IMG/VR virus record: IMGVR_UViG_3300027659_000247
Location: 1 to 21,488 of that record
Direction: 5' to 3' (one strand)
Length of the DNA stretch: 21,488 nucleotides
DNA from: a virus
Part shown: in pieces, positions 6,276 through 12,562 of the stretch
Layout of the letters: each line of letters begins with the position of its first letter
Numbering within the stretch: the stretch's first letter is position 1
Notes under the pieces: model-generated
Databases searched by the model: none
What the model was told of the DNA's origin: nothing
Seen by the model: only the letters and a program-made list of their open reading frames with translations
Position numbers and translations under genes: made by a program

Positions 6276-6418
6276 AACAAGGACTGTATGCAAACATTCA
6301 TGCTAAACGTGAGCGCATTGAAGCTGGCTCTAAAGAGAAGATGCGTAAGCCTGGGAGCAAGGGCGCACCATCTGCTGCGGACTTTAAAAAATCGGCTAAG
6401 ACTGCGAAGAAAAAATGA
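6272..6418 (+). CDS. 48-aa highly basic protein, family recurrent in phages
   Basis: AGGAG lies 6 bases before the ATG, which overlaps the previous stop as ATGA. The product begins MKQGLYANIHAKRERIEAGS, then has EKMRKPGSKGAPSAADF and a Lys/Ala tail. I recall this MKQGLYANIHAKR pattern from many tailed-phage genomes, where it is usually listed as hypothetical. Nothing indicates an enzyme. Its charge suggests binding to DNA, RNA or a virion component. It shares a block with the similarly basic next gene. Confidence 0.75.
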   Translation: MKQGLYANIHAKRERIEAGSKEKMRKPGSKGAPSAADFKKSAKTAKKK

Positions 6419-6714
6419 CAGCCGCTTGGACTAAGAAAGAGGGCAAAAACTCTAAGGGTGGGTTGAACGAGAAGGGCCGCAAGTCCTACGAAGCAGCAAA
6501 CCCCGGTAGCAACCTCAAAGCACCAGTGAAGTCTGGTGACAACCCCCGTAGAGCTTCTTTCTTGGCTCGTATGGGTGGTATGCCTGGACCTGAGATGAAG
6601 GACGGTAAGCCTACTAGGCTGCTGTTGTCGCTCAAAGCATGGGGTGCAAGCTCCAAGGCTGATGCCAAGTCCAAAGCTGCTGCTATTTCTGCTCGAAATA
6701 AATCCAAAAAGTGA
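6415..6714 (+). CDS. Basic phage protein, DUF6321-like
   Basis: The 99-aa protein opens with MTAAWTKKEGKNSKGGLNEK and GRKSYEAANPGSNLKAPV, a pattern I associate with the DUF6321 family of tailed phages. FLARMGGMPGPEM and a Lys/Ala/Ser tail follow. No catalytic motif is seen. The strong positive charge and lack of hydrophobic segments suggest a nucleic-acid-binding or virion-associated protein. It starts by ATGA overlap and is the last gene of this rightward block; a hairpin lies 24 bases past the stop. Confidence 0.7.
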   Translation: MTAAWTKKEGKNSKGGLNEKGRKSYEAANPGSNLKAPVKSGDNPRRASFLARMGGMPGPEMKDGKPTRLLLSLKAWGASSKADAKSKAAAISARNKSKK

Positions 6715-6737
6715 TATAGTTATTGAAACCCAGGCTA

Positions 6738-6758
6738 GGTCGGATTAATTACCCGACC
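6738..6758 (+). terminator. 6-bp hairpin in the gap before the replication gene
   Basis: GGTCGG (6738-6743) pairs perfectly with CCGACC (6753-6758) around a 9-base AT-rich loop. It sits in the 108-base gap between the DUF6321-like gene and the replication gene. No U-tract follows (GAAAAG instead), so an intrinsic terminator is doubtful. An operator or a translational control element for the downstream gene is the alternative. The rest of the gap shows no clear promoter boxes. Confidence 0.35.
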
Positions 6759-6822
6759 GAAAAGTGTCCCCTTCCACCTGCCTGTGAGTTTCTTCTGAAG
6801 TGGGATTTGGAACGGAAAATTT

Positions 6823-7548
6823 ATGCACTCGTTTGATCCGGTTGATGCCGAAAAATATGGCATTCTTGAAGCTATTTTGCTTGCCAACATTCGCTGGTGG
6901 ACTGCAAAAAATGAGGCCAACAATCGTCACTATCACAATGGACGGTATTGGACTTATAACAGCGCCAAAGCTTTTGCCAAGCTTTTTCCCTACGCTTCCC
7001 AGCAACAAATTCAAAGAGCATTAAAAAGCCTTGAAGCTGCAAGAATGATTGTCGTTGGGAACTACAACAGTAACCCATATGACCACACCAAGTGGTATGC
7101 GATTGATGATTACTTCGATAGATCAGATTTGATCAATCAGAAAGTCGCATTTGATCAACCATCTAGTACATATATAAACACAGTAGTAAACAAAGAAGAG
7201 ATTTCTTACTTTGATGACTTCTGGAAAGCATATCCCCGCAAAAGCAACAAGAGTTTTGCTCGAAAGGTTTTTGAAAAATTGAAGGTGGATCAGCAGTTGT
7301 TTGACAGGATGGTCCAAGCTATCAACTTGCAAAACAAAACTGTTTGGAAGGACAAGGACCAGCAGTACATCCCACACCCATCAACTTGGCTTAACGGTGA
7401 AAGATGGGAGGATGAGATTTCTTCTTTTGTCAAACCATTGACCCCTGCTGAACGAGCAACCAACATTGCTCTTGGTAGACCATCTGACCAACGACTACTC
7501 ACCCCTGAAGAACAAGCTGAACGGACTAAACGGATTGCAATGCGATGA
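6823..7548 (+). CDS. Phage replication protein with winged-helix domain (origin-binding or helicase loader-like)
   Basis: In this 241-aa protein, residues 1-95 look like a winged-helix DNA-binding domain: ILEAILLANIRWW, YWTYNSAKAFAKLFPYAS, then QIQRALKSLEAARMI. A linker follows, then DDFWKAYPRKSNKSFARKVF and YIPHPSTWLNGERWEDE near residues 130-195. I know that C-terminal pattern from phage proteins next to replicative helicases, in the role of lambda O or DnaT-like loaders. A Pro/Glu/Arg tail ends the protein. It sits two genes before the DnaB-like helicase. Origin binding or helicase loading is inferred from this pairing. Confidence 0.75.
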   Translation: MHSFDPVDAEKYGILEAILLANIRWWTAKNEANNRHYHNGRYWTYNSAKAFAKLFPYASQQQIQRALKSLEAARMIVVGNYNSNPYDHTKWYAIDDYFDRSDLINQKVAFDQPSSTYINTVVNKEEISYFDDFWKAYPRKSNKSFARKVFEKLKVDQQLFDRMVQAINLQNKTVWKDKDQQYIPHPSTWLNGERWEDEISSFVKPLTPAERATNIALGRPSDQRLLTPEEQAERTKRIAMR

Positions 7549-7892
7549 AAGGCCATCAACCACTCATCCACATGAGGATGTACGGCAAAGCTCCTCAGGC
7601 AATCACCATTGAAGACCACAGGTCCTTGAACAGCCAAGATTGGCATCTCTTTGGTGAAACCCCCACCATCAGTGTTTACGGTGATGAGCTATACGACATC
7701 GACTTGCGTTTTTGTGTTGACTTGATTGTGAGCATTAGTAGTTTTTCAGAGATAAGAGCTAAAACACTGTTTTTGCTTGCAAAAAGTGCAAAAGCTAGGG
7801 TTATCACTAGTTGTGTGCTGATTCCTGATGCTCCACACTGGATGCAGACAGGTTGGTCTGACATACACATACAAGCACATACAAGCACTTAA
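7545..7892 (+). CDS. Conserved-looking phage protein, function unknown
   Basis: The 115-aa product starts MKGHQPLIHMRMYGKAPQAI and has a DLRFCVDLIVSISSFSEIRA segment that looks like a buried strand followed by a helix. WMQTGWSDIHI lies near the end. I recall proteins of this shape (MRM-x-GK-x-P start, late QTGW) between replication genes in other phages, with no known role. It overlaps the previous stop as ATGA. Its last codons are formed by the short tandem repeats at 7867-7886. A partner of the helicase or loader is plausible from position only. Confidence 0.65.
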   Translation: MKGHQPLIHMRMYGKAPQAITIEDHRSLNSQDWHLFGETPTISVYGDELYDIDLRFCVDLIVSISSFSEIRAKTLFLLAKSAKARVITSCVLIPDAPHWMQTGWSDIHIQAHTST

Positions 7893-7898
7893 ACAAGC
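7867..7898 (+). repeat. Tandem 10-bp repeats across the gene boundary before the helicase
   Basis: ACATACAAGC occurs twice in direct tandem (7867-7876 and 7877-7886), followed by a degenerate third copy (ACTTAAACAAGC, 7887-7898). The block covers the end of the preceding gene and the short gap before the helicase ATG, where no ribosome binding site is seen. The 10-bp period is one helical turn. It could be a protein-binding site or a low-structure translation enhancer. Confidence 0.6.
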
Positions 7899-7906
7899 AT
7901 ACAAAA

Positions 7907-8887
7907 ATGATTATCAACAAAGATACAGTTGATTTTGCTCTTTACATGAAAGAGACTGACGCTCAGGCAAAGGTTAGGAGTGCTTTCATCTATTCTGAAG
8001 CACTGAAAAACAAGCTCCGATTGAAGAAGTCGGTGAACCCCATTGTTTTGCCTTGGTACGGACAGAAGGACAATTTCGAGTTTCGCAAGGGTGAAGTGAC
8101 CATCTGGGCAGGACAGAACAGTTCAGGCAAGTCACTGGTGACCTCTCAGATTGCTTTGTCCTTGATGGGCCAAGGTGAGAAGGTAGCCATTGCGTCTTTC
8201 GAGATGAAGCCTGTCACTACGCTACAGCGTATGGCAAGGATGTGGATAGGGATGAACCCTATGGCTCCTGAGTTTCAGACTGATGAGGGTTTTAAATCCA
8301 TTGACGACCTGTTTGACCAGTTTAGTTATTGGACTGATGACAAGCTTTGGTTGTACGACCAAATGGGTGCAGTTGACCAGGATGTGATTATCGGAATGTG
8401 CAGGTACTGTGCAAAGGAGCTAAGTATTGGTCACATCTTTATTGATAACCTAGCCACTTGCGTTATGGGTGAAGACGACATGTCAGGTCAAAAGAACTTT
8501 GTATCTGAGCTGATTAACATTGCTCGTGATTACAACGTCCATATTCACTTGGTTCACCATTTGCGTAAACCATCGAACGAATACGCTATCCCCAACAAGT
8601 ACGACACTAAGGGATCAGGTGCGATTGTTGACCTTGTTGACAATGTCTGGATGGTTTGGAGAAACAAGGAAAAAGAGGACGAGTTGAAGGATATTGGTCC
8701 TGCATCAGGAAAGTTTCATGATGCTGACCAGATGTTGTTTTGCCGTAAGCAAAGGAATTATGAGGGATCTGCTAACGGTGAACCAACCATTAAGCTTTGG
8801 TTTCATTTGGATGCACAGCAATATTTGGAGAGAGCTGGTGATGACACTATGTTCTTTCCTAACTGGCCCCACACACGATCAAGGTAA
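7907..8887 (+). CDS. DnaB/RecA-like replicative DNA helicase (no primase domain)
   Basis: The 326-aa protein has a hexameric helicase core. Walker A is GQNSSGKS (residues 69-76) and Walker B is HIFIDNL (Asp180). ASFEM near residue 98 matches the DnaB H1a region, and HIHLVHHLRKP (about 213-223) matches the H3 strand. GSGAIVDLVDNVWMVW follows, then a CRKQRNYEG loop. It would unwind DNA ahead of the fork, powered by NTP hydrolysis. It lacks the N-terminal primase and zinc domains of T7 gp4, so priming must come from another protein or the host. No ribosome binding site precedes the ATG, which instead follows the ACATACAAGC repeats. Confidence 0.88.
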   Translation: MIINKDTVDFALYMKETDAQAKVRSAFIYSEALKNKLRLKKSVNPIVLPWYGQKDNFEFRKGEVTIWAGQNSSGKSLVTSQIALSLMGQGEKVAIASFEMKPVTTLQRMARMWIGMNPMAPEFQTDEGFKSIDDLFDQFSYWTDDKLWLYDQMGAVDQDVIIGMCRYCAKELSIGHIFIDNLATCVMGEDDMSGQKNFVSELINIARDYNVHIHLVHHLRKPSNEYAIPNKYDTKGSGAIVDLVDNVWMVWRNKEKEDELKDIGPASGKFHDADQMLFCRKQRNYEGSANGEPTIKLWFHLDAQQYLERAGDDTMFFPNWPHTRSR

Positions 8888-8893
8888 TCACTG

Positions 8894-9106
8894 ATGTACG
8901 AGTACAGAAAAAAACAATCAAATCAGGGTGACCGAGTTCAAATCGAACAAGGTGAAGCAAGAGTAATTTTCAGATCCTGGCAAACAACACAAGACAACGA
9001 GTTTGTTAGAGGAATGCTAGAAAGATCAGAAAAAATGTATGGCATGGGTGCAAAGGAAAGAATCAGGTCTTATCTAACCCAAATGAAAGAAGGAACATTG
9101 GAATGA
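8894..9106 (+). CDS. Small basic protein next to the helicase, function unknown
   Basis: The 70-aa product begins MYEYRKKQSNQGDRVQIEQG. It then has a VIFRSW strand and a charged helix ending YGMGAKERIRSYLTQMKEG. It lies 6 bases after the helicase stop and couples to the next gene by ATGA overlap. An AAGG sits about 9 bases before the ATG. The late AKERIRSYL helix resembles small phage proteins of unknown function. A link with the helicase is inferred from position. Confidence 0.6.
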   Translation: MYEYRKKQSNQGDRVQIEQGEARVIFRSWQTTQDNEFVRGMLERSEKMYGMGAKERIRSYLTQMKEGTLE

Positions 9107-9195
9107 ATGATTGCAAACACATGTGGGAGCCCATAGAGGGCCAAGGTATGTACAAATGCATTAGATGCAATGCTTTTCGGAGAATTATTAAATGA
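9103..9195 (+). CDS. 30-aa zinc-ribbon microprotein
   Basis: The product contains MNDCKHMWEPIEGQGMYKC and then IRCNAFRRIIK. The C-x-H ... C-x2-C arrangement is a complete four-ligand zinc site in a protein of only 30 residues. I recall similar small proteins (C-x-H-x-W ... GMYKC-x2-C) in many phages. ATGA overlaps on both sides show that it is read as part of the operon. Binding to DNA, RNA or a partner protein is likely, but no target is known. Confidence 0.65.
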   Translation: MNDCKHMWEPIEGQGMYKCIRCNAFRRIIK

Positions 9196-9416
9196 GCAAG
9201 AAAAACACAGGTGGGCCAGCGTTTCCAAACGCAAGCATCAAAACTAAAGAAGGCATTGATGTCTGGGGTGAAGGCGGCATGACCCTGCGAGACTACTTTG
9301 CAGCTAGAGCTATGGCGGCAGACATGACTGATGGCATACATGAGAATGATTTTGCTTGGGCTGCTGCACGGGCTTACAAGGTGGCAGACGCCATGTTGAA
9401 AGCGAGGGAAGCATGA
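9192..9416 (+). CDS. Phage protein of the GGPAFP / GMTLRDYFAA type
   Basis: The 74-aa product starts MSKKNTGGPAFPNASIKTKE. It has GMTLRDYFAARAMAADM, then an Ala-rich helix ending AYKVADAMLKAREA. This pattern (GGPAFP near the start, GMTLRDYFAA in the middle, ADAML at the end) recurs in many phages and prophages of Gram-negative hosts; the role is unknown. A GGAG lies about 9 bases before the ATG, which overlaps the previous stop as ATGA. Confidence 0.8.
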   Translation: MSKKNTGGPAFPNASIKTKEGIDVWGEGGMTLRDYFAARAMAADMTDGIHENDFAWAAARAYKVADAMLKAREA

Positions 9417-9520
9417 ACAAAGACGAAGAACCCACCCCGGCGGACGACCAGCTTTTGTGGATCGTGCTGGCATTTATTGCATTTATGTTGACACTGATGA
9501 CTTTACGGAGTTGTTTATGA
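9413..9520 (+). CDS. 35-aa single-pass membrane microprotein
   Basis: The product starts with an acidic tail (MNKDEEPTPADDQ), followed by one transmembrane helix (LLWIVLAFIAFMLTLMTL). ATGA overlaps couple it to the gene before and to the RusA gene after, and AGGGA precedes the start. An acidic N-terminus on a tiny membrane protein in the replication block is unusual. A role at the host membrane is possible, for example in superinfection control. This is inference. Confidence 0.6.
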   Translation: MNKDEEPTPADDQLLWIVLAFIAFMLTLMTLRSCL

Positions 9521-9945
9521 CCTTTCAGGTTATCTTTCAAGTTGAAGGAACCCCAGTGCCTAAGGGTCGCCCAAGGTTTGCCAGGAAAGGCAAGTTTGTC
9601 TCAACTTACAGTCCAAAAACCACAGTTGACTATGAAATTAAGGTTGCTGACGCTGCCATGACGGCAATGGGCTCACAGAAGCCCCTAGAAGGCCCCATAG
9701 TGGCATGTATTTACATCACCCTACCCATCCCAGCCTCCTACACAAAAAAGCGCTTTAAAGCCTGTTTATCAGGTGAGGAGCGTCCAATCAAACGCAGTGA
9801 CATCGACAACTTCTGCAAAGCAATTTTTGACGGTATGAACGGGATTGTCTTTGAGGATGATAGTCAGGTGGTGTCACTTCACGCCACCAAGGTGTATGGA
9901 ACTGTAGGGATGGTGGAAATCATGGTCCAAGAACATCTCTTATAG
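9517..9945 (+). CDS. rusA: RusA-type Holliday junction resolvase
   Basis: The 142-aa enzyme is predicted to cut four-way DNA junctions in phage recombination and before packaging. The family pattern is clear: GTPVPKGRPRFARKGK near the start, then RSDIDNFCKAIFDGMNGIVFEDDSQV. Asp95, Asp97, Lys101 and Asp114/115 match in spacing the catalytic residues of E. coli RusA (Asp70, Asp72, Lys76, Asp91), as I recall them. The ATG at 9517 is chosen because it overlaps the previous stop as ATGA and has GGAG 6 bases upstream. An earlier ATG at 9457 lies inside the previous gene. Confidence 0.92.
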   Translation: MTFQVIFQVEGTPVPKGRPRFARKGKFVSTYSPKTTVDYEIKVADAAMTAMGSQKPLEGPIVACIYITLPIPASYTKKRFKACLSGEERPIKRSDIDNFCKAIFDGMNGIVFEDDSQVVSLHATKVYGTVGMVEIMVQEHLL

Positions 9946-9959
9946 GGTTTGTCCCTATA
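9941..9959 (+). terminator. 7-bp perfect hairpin at the end of rusA
   Basis: TATAGGG (9941-9947) pairs perfectly with CCCTATA (9953-9959) around a TTTGT loop, straddling the rusA stop codon. No U-tract follows, so it may be a weak or factor-dependent terminator, an mRNA 3'-end stabiliser or an operator. A second perfect dyad begins at the next base. Confidence 0.45.
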
Positions 9960-9976
9960 TCAATCAAGTTGATTGA
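9960..9976 (+). promoter_or_regulatory. Perfect 7-bp dyad, candidate operator
   Basis: TCAATCA (9960-9966) and TGATTGA (9970-9976) are perfect inverted repeats with a 3-base spacer, a typical footprint for a dimeric repressor. The gap (9946-10011) is the longest in this part of the operon. It ends in a strong ribosome binding site, so a secondary promoter here is plausible. TTGATT/TTGACT overlaps the right arm as a possible -35 box, but no clear -10 follows. Confidence 0.45.
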
Positions 9977-10011
9977 CTATCACAATTGAGGCTCCACAAC
10001 AGGAGAACGTC

Positions 10012-10215
10012 ATGATGCAAGAGCAAATTGGAATTGAGAAAACTATTCGTGCTGAGAGTGGCAGTTATTTGCATGTCTCTGAGTGGGACGATGGTGGAGC
10101 GTGGTTGAAGTTGGGCGAAAACCGATCCGGCATTTACACCCCATTGACCCGTTCTGAAACAGAGCAATTGGTGGAAGTGTTGCAAGCTATCTTGGCAAAA
10201 GAAGTGACAGCATGA
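10012..10215 (+). CDS. Small conserved-looking phage protein, function unknown
   Basis: AGGAG lies 6 bases before the ATG at 10012, which decides the start over a TTG further upstream. The 67-aa product has SGSYLHVSEWDDGGAWLKLG, two strands that look like a small beta-hairpin. It ends YTPLTRSETEQLVEVLQAIL, one helix. I recall this arrangement from other phages as hypothetical proteins. The next gene overlaps its stop as ATGA. No catalytic motif is visible. Confidence 0.7.
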   Translation: MMQEQIGIEKTIRAESGSYLHVSEWDDGGAWLKLGENRSGIYTPLTRSETEQLVEVLQAILAKEVTA

Positions 10216-10688
10216 GAAAAAAGAGCAAATATAAACCCAAGGGAGTACGGCTAGATGCTGTTAACTGGGTATTAGCTGGCATGAGAAAGGTAGGAACACT
10301 ACCTACTGCTGGTGTTGGCTTAAAGCTAAAAAACCATGAAGCCTTGGATTCCATCATAAAAGGTGAAGGAACAAAGGAACATGTTGATGTGCTGATCCAT
10401 GCTGTGAACATGGCAGAAGCTTTAATCCGCATTCGGGATGACTTGGGTGCTGATTGGGCAATAGAGATCAAAGCTGCTCAAGATGCTATCTACACAATGG
10501 GTAAACGTGGTGTTGAGAAGGGCAGATTTGCCTTTACAGGACCAGAGATGACTGCTGTCAGGGTGGTGATGGATGTCCATGATGCCCAGCTAGACGACTG
10601 TTCTGTAAAGGAAATGGAACAGGCTTTGTACATTGTTTCTGAAGAGATCCGGCTAAAGAAGTGCCGAGCCATTATGGAGCCAGCATGA
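10212..10688 (+). CDS. Conserved-looking phage protein starting MRKKSKYKPKGVR
   Basis: The 158-aa, mostly helical product opens with a basic arm (MRKKSKYKPKGVRLDAVNWV). It contains KNHEALDSIIKGEGTKEHVD, then HAVNMAEALIRI and GRFAFTGPEMTAVRVVMDVH. HDAQLDDCSVKEMEQAL lies near the end. I recall homologues in phages of Burkholderiales and related hosts, always without a function. It is coupled by ATGA overlap at both ends in the replication block. A DNA-linked regulatory role is possible, but nothing in the sequence proves it. Confidence 0.72.
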   Translation: MRKKSKYKPKGVRLDAVNWVLAGMRKVGTLPTAGVGLKLKNHEALDSIIKGEGTKEHVDVLIHAVNMAEALIRIRDDLGADWAIEIKAAQDAIYTMGKRGVEKGRFAFTGPEMTAVRVVMDVHDAQLDDCSVKEMEQALYIVSEEIRLKKCRAIMEPA

Positions 10689-10960
10689 TGGAAGACCCGT
10701 ACCACTACGAGAAGCCTGAATGGTTGGTGCTCAAACAAAGAGAACACAACCGTAAGTTAAGAGAGAAGCGACTAGGTAGGCCAATAGGAACCTGGGGTGG
10801 TAAACGTCAGGGTGCAGGTATCAAGAAAAAGACAGAAGAGCCCAAGTACACCAACTTAGTCGCATTAACTCTAAACAGTATCCAAAAACAAGTACTCATA
10901 GAAATGGGTAATGGTGATCTGGATACTGGTGTACAGAACTTAATCAATCAACACATTTGA
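10685..10960 (+). CDS. Small basic protein, possible ribbon-helix-helix-like DNA binder
   Basis: The 91-aa protein has a charged start (DPYHYEKPEWLVLKQREH), a Gly/Arg/Lys centre (RPIGTWGGKRQGAGIKKK), and a C-terminal unit NLVALTLNSIQKQVLIEMGN followed by GVQNLINQHI. A short strand followed by two helices after a GGKR-x-GAG linker is how several phage proteins with ribbon-helix-helix-like ends look. The ATG at 10685 overlaps the previous stop and follows GGAG; an earlier GTG at 10661 is rejected. Next is the alpha-CTD-like gene, so a transcription-related pair is possible. This is inference. Confidence 0.6.
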   Translation: MMEDPYHYEKPEWLVLKQREHNRKLREKRLGRPIGTWGGKRQGAGIKKKTEEPKYTNLVALTLNSIQKQVLIEMGNGDLDTGVQNLINQHI

Positions 10961-10969
10961 AAGCAAAGC

Positions 10970-11356
10970 ATGACTAAAACAGAAATCCTTGACCACTTTG
11001 CCTTGTACGCAATGCAAGCGCAAATTGAAAAAATGGGAATCACAAACCCGTTTGCTATGGCTCAGACATCGTATCGATTGGCAGTAGAAATGTTGGAGCA
11101 CCGTGATCGCATCTTGCGAGAGTGGCAAAGGGATCAAGAGATGCAACATAAGCAAATTAACTCTGATATCAAAGAACTTGATTTGCCAATCAGATATCAC
11201 CGATGTTTGGTTTCCGAGCAAATCTTGATGAAGCAAGACCTTTGCAATTGGACAGAGCGTGAGATGAGAAGAATCCCAAATCTAGGGGCTAAGGGATTGC
11301 AGTTTGTTAAAGAAGCAATGGCTTTGCATGGATTGAAATTTAAGGGGCAAGAATGA
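10970..11356 (+). CDS. Protein with an RNA polymerase alpha C-terminal-domain-like module
   Basis: In this 128-aa protein, residues 1-67 are helical and unrecognised. Residues 68-124 align without gaps to the E. coli alpha C-terminal domain as I remember it, with about 22 identities in 57. ELDLPIRYHRCLVSEQI matches the helix with Arg265 and Cys269 (here Arg75, Cys79). RIPNLGAKGLQFVKE matches the loop with Asn294, Gly296 and Lys298 (here Asn104, Gly106, Lys108). Asn268 becomes Arg, Ser299 becomes Gly and Glu302 becomes Phe. The domain binds UP-element DNA and activators, so this protein may bind promoters or compete with host polymerase. The alpha assembly domain is absent. A different helix-hairpin-helix protein is the main alternative. 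Confidence 0.78.
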   Translation: MTKTEILDHFALYAMQAQIEKMGITNPFAMAQTSYRLAVEMLEHRDRILREWQRDQEMQHKQINSDIKELDLPIRYHRCLVSEQILMKQDLCNWTEREMRRIPNLGAKGLQFVKEAMALHGLKFKGQE

Positions 11357-11823
11357 TAGTTTGTCCATTAACTCTTGCAGATGCAAATGCTTTTGTTACT
11401 CTGCATCACCGTCACAACAAAAAAGTTCAAGGTCATAAATTTAGTATTGGCGCAACAGAAAACAATAATCTTGTTGGTGTAGCAATAATTGGACGGCCTG
11501 TATCAAGACATTTAGATGATGGCTTAACAATGGAGGTGACAAGACTGACTGTGCTTGATGATGCTCCTAAAAATACTTGTTCTTTTCTTTATCGTTGTGC
11601 TTGGCGTATTTGGTCTTCAATGGGTGGACAAAGAATAATCACTTACACAACAGAATCAGAAACAGGCGCATCACTCAAAGGTGCAGGTTTTAAAGTTGTT
11701 GCGAAATCACCTTCATGGAAAGAGGGAACTGGATGGACGACTAGGAGCAATCGAGTTTGGCAACCCGTGCATTCAGAAGGAAAAGTTCGTTGGCAAATTG
11801 ATAAAGGACAAAGCAATGATTGA
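11353..11823 (+). CDS. XF1762-family, GNAT-like protein
   Basis: The 156-aa product has the XF1762 pattern: LTLADANAFVTLHHRHNKKV, GHKFSIGATENNNLVGVAII, GRPVSRHLDDGLTMEVTRL, CSFLYRCAWRIWSSMG, then TYTTESETGASLKGAGFKVV. Fold and strand order resemble GNAT acetyltransferases, although the acetyl-CoA loop is not standard. The family is common in phages; its substrate is unknown. AGGGG precedes the ATG, which overlaps the stop of the alpha-CTD-like gene as ATGA. That coupling raises the possibility that the pair acts together on host proteins, but this is only a suggestion. Confidence 0.82.
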   Translation: MIVCPLTLADANAFVTLHHRHNKKVQGHKFSIGATENNNLVGVAIIGRPVSRHLDDGLTMEVTRLTVLDDAPKNTCSFLYRCAWRIWSSMGGQRIITYTTESETGASLKGAGFKVVAKSPSWKEGTGWTTRSNRVWQPVHSEGKVRWQIDKGQSND

Positions 11824-11983
11824 ACAAAAAAAAGATGCTATTGGAAACCCACCGTACTGGGTTTGCACAAAATGCAACTGGGCTTTCCATGTGTTGCAGG
11901 AAGCCAACAGACATCAGTGCGGGATAACAAACAAAACAACTCCAACCTATGTGAGTTATTCAAGGAAAAGCAATGGAAATTAA
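11816..11983 (+). CDS. 55-aa zinc-finger protein
   Basis: The product contains YWVCTKCNWAFHVLQEANRH followed by QCG. C-x2-C then, after 15 residues, H-x-C is a C2HC-type zinc finger with a Trp/Phe core. AAGGA lies about 8 bases before the ATG, and the gene overlaps its neighbours by 8 and 11 bases. The remaining tail is Thr/Ser/Lys-rich and looks disordered. DNA or RNA binding is likely from the finger type; the target is unknown. Confidence 0.6.
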   Translation: MIEQKKDAIGNPPYWVCTKCNWAFHVLQEANRHQCGITNKTTPTYVSYSRKSNGN

Positions 11984-12299
11984 CCCAGAGAAAGCCATTC
12001 GTTACATCCAAGAACATGCAGAGCAATATGCAAAAGCAAAAGGTGATGTAGCGTACACAGAGAACTACCTCAAAGTTGTTAAATCACAACAGATGAACAA
12101 CAGTGACTCCAGTTCTCTTGGTCAACGAGAAGCAGATGCTTATGCAAGTCCTGAGTATGTGCAGTCAATCTTGGCCCACAAACAGGCAGTAGAAGAGGAA
12201 GCCCACCTGAAGTGGATGCTGACTGCTGCTCAAGCAAGGATAGAAGTGTGGAAGACACAGGAATACTCCAAACGCTCTGAGATGCGGAACCTGGGATGA
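11973..12299 (+). CDS. Helical phage protein, function unknown
   Basis: The 108-aa product starts MEINPEKAIRYIQEHAEQYA and is almost fully helical. A polar linker (QQMNNSDSSSLGQREADAYA) follows, then YVQSILAHKQAVEEEAHLKW and ARIEVWKTQEYSKRSEMR. I recall similar proteins (EKA-x2-YI start, AQARIEVW-x-T near the end) beside HNH or Ref-type genes in phages of proteobacteria. An accessory role in recombination or DNA cutting fits that context but is not shown by any motif. It is coupled to the HNH-like gene by ATGA overlap. Confidence 0.68.
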   Translation: MEINPEKAIRYIQEHAEQYAKAKGDVAYTENYLKVVKSQQMNNSDSSSLGQREADAYASPEYVQSILAHKQAVEEEAHLKWMLTAAQARIEVWKTQEYSKRSEMRNLG

Positions 12300-12562
12300 A
12301 CAATAAGATCAGCGCCAAAGAGAGACTACATTTAGCCAGGGTTAAGGAGCTACCCTGTTCAGTCTGTGATGCTCCTGGGCCAAGTGATGCACACCATGTA
12401 AAACAGGGTTTGCAGTACACTTGCGTAGCATTGTGCAAAGATTGTCATCAAGGTAGTTTTCTTGGTTGGCATGGACAAAAAAGAGCATGGTCTATCCGTA
12501 AAATGGATGAAATCGATGCCTTGAACAAAACCATTGAAAGGTTAGTCAATGAACTACGGTGA
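12296..12562 (+). CDS. HNH-like, Ref-type zinc nuclease candidate
   Basis: The 88-aa protein has LPCSVCDAPGPSDAHHVKQG with Cys21, Cys24 and the His33-His34 pair. VALCKDCHQGSFLGWHGQKR follows with Cys47, Cys50, His51 and His59. Two CxxC pairs around an HH motif match small HNH/Ref-like phage nucleases, in which cysteines hold structural zinc and histidines bind the catalytic metal. A C-terminal helix (IDALNKTIERLVNELR) may mediate dimerisation. Cutting during recombination or recycling of host DNA would suit the ERF and RusA set. Activity is inferred. Confidence 0.72.
   Translation: MNNKISAKERLHLARVKELPCSVCDAPGPSDAHHVKQGLQYTCVALCKDCHQGSFLGWHGQKRAWSIRKMDEIDALNKTIERLVNELR

Noticed and set aside
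7290-7646. Minus-strand ORF across the end of the replication gene
   Set aside because: It is a shadow of two coupled plus-strand genes, with no ribosome binding site or recognisable domain.
9457-9516. Earlier ATG for the RusA gene
   Set aside because: It lies inside the 35-aa membrane protein gene; the ATG at 9517 has GGAG and an ATGA overlap, and RusA proteins begin there.
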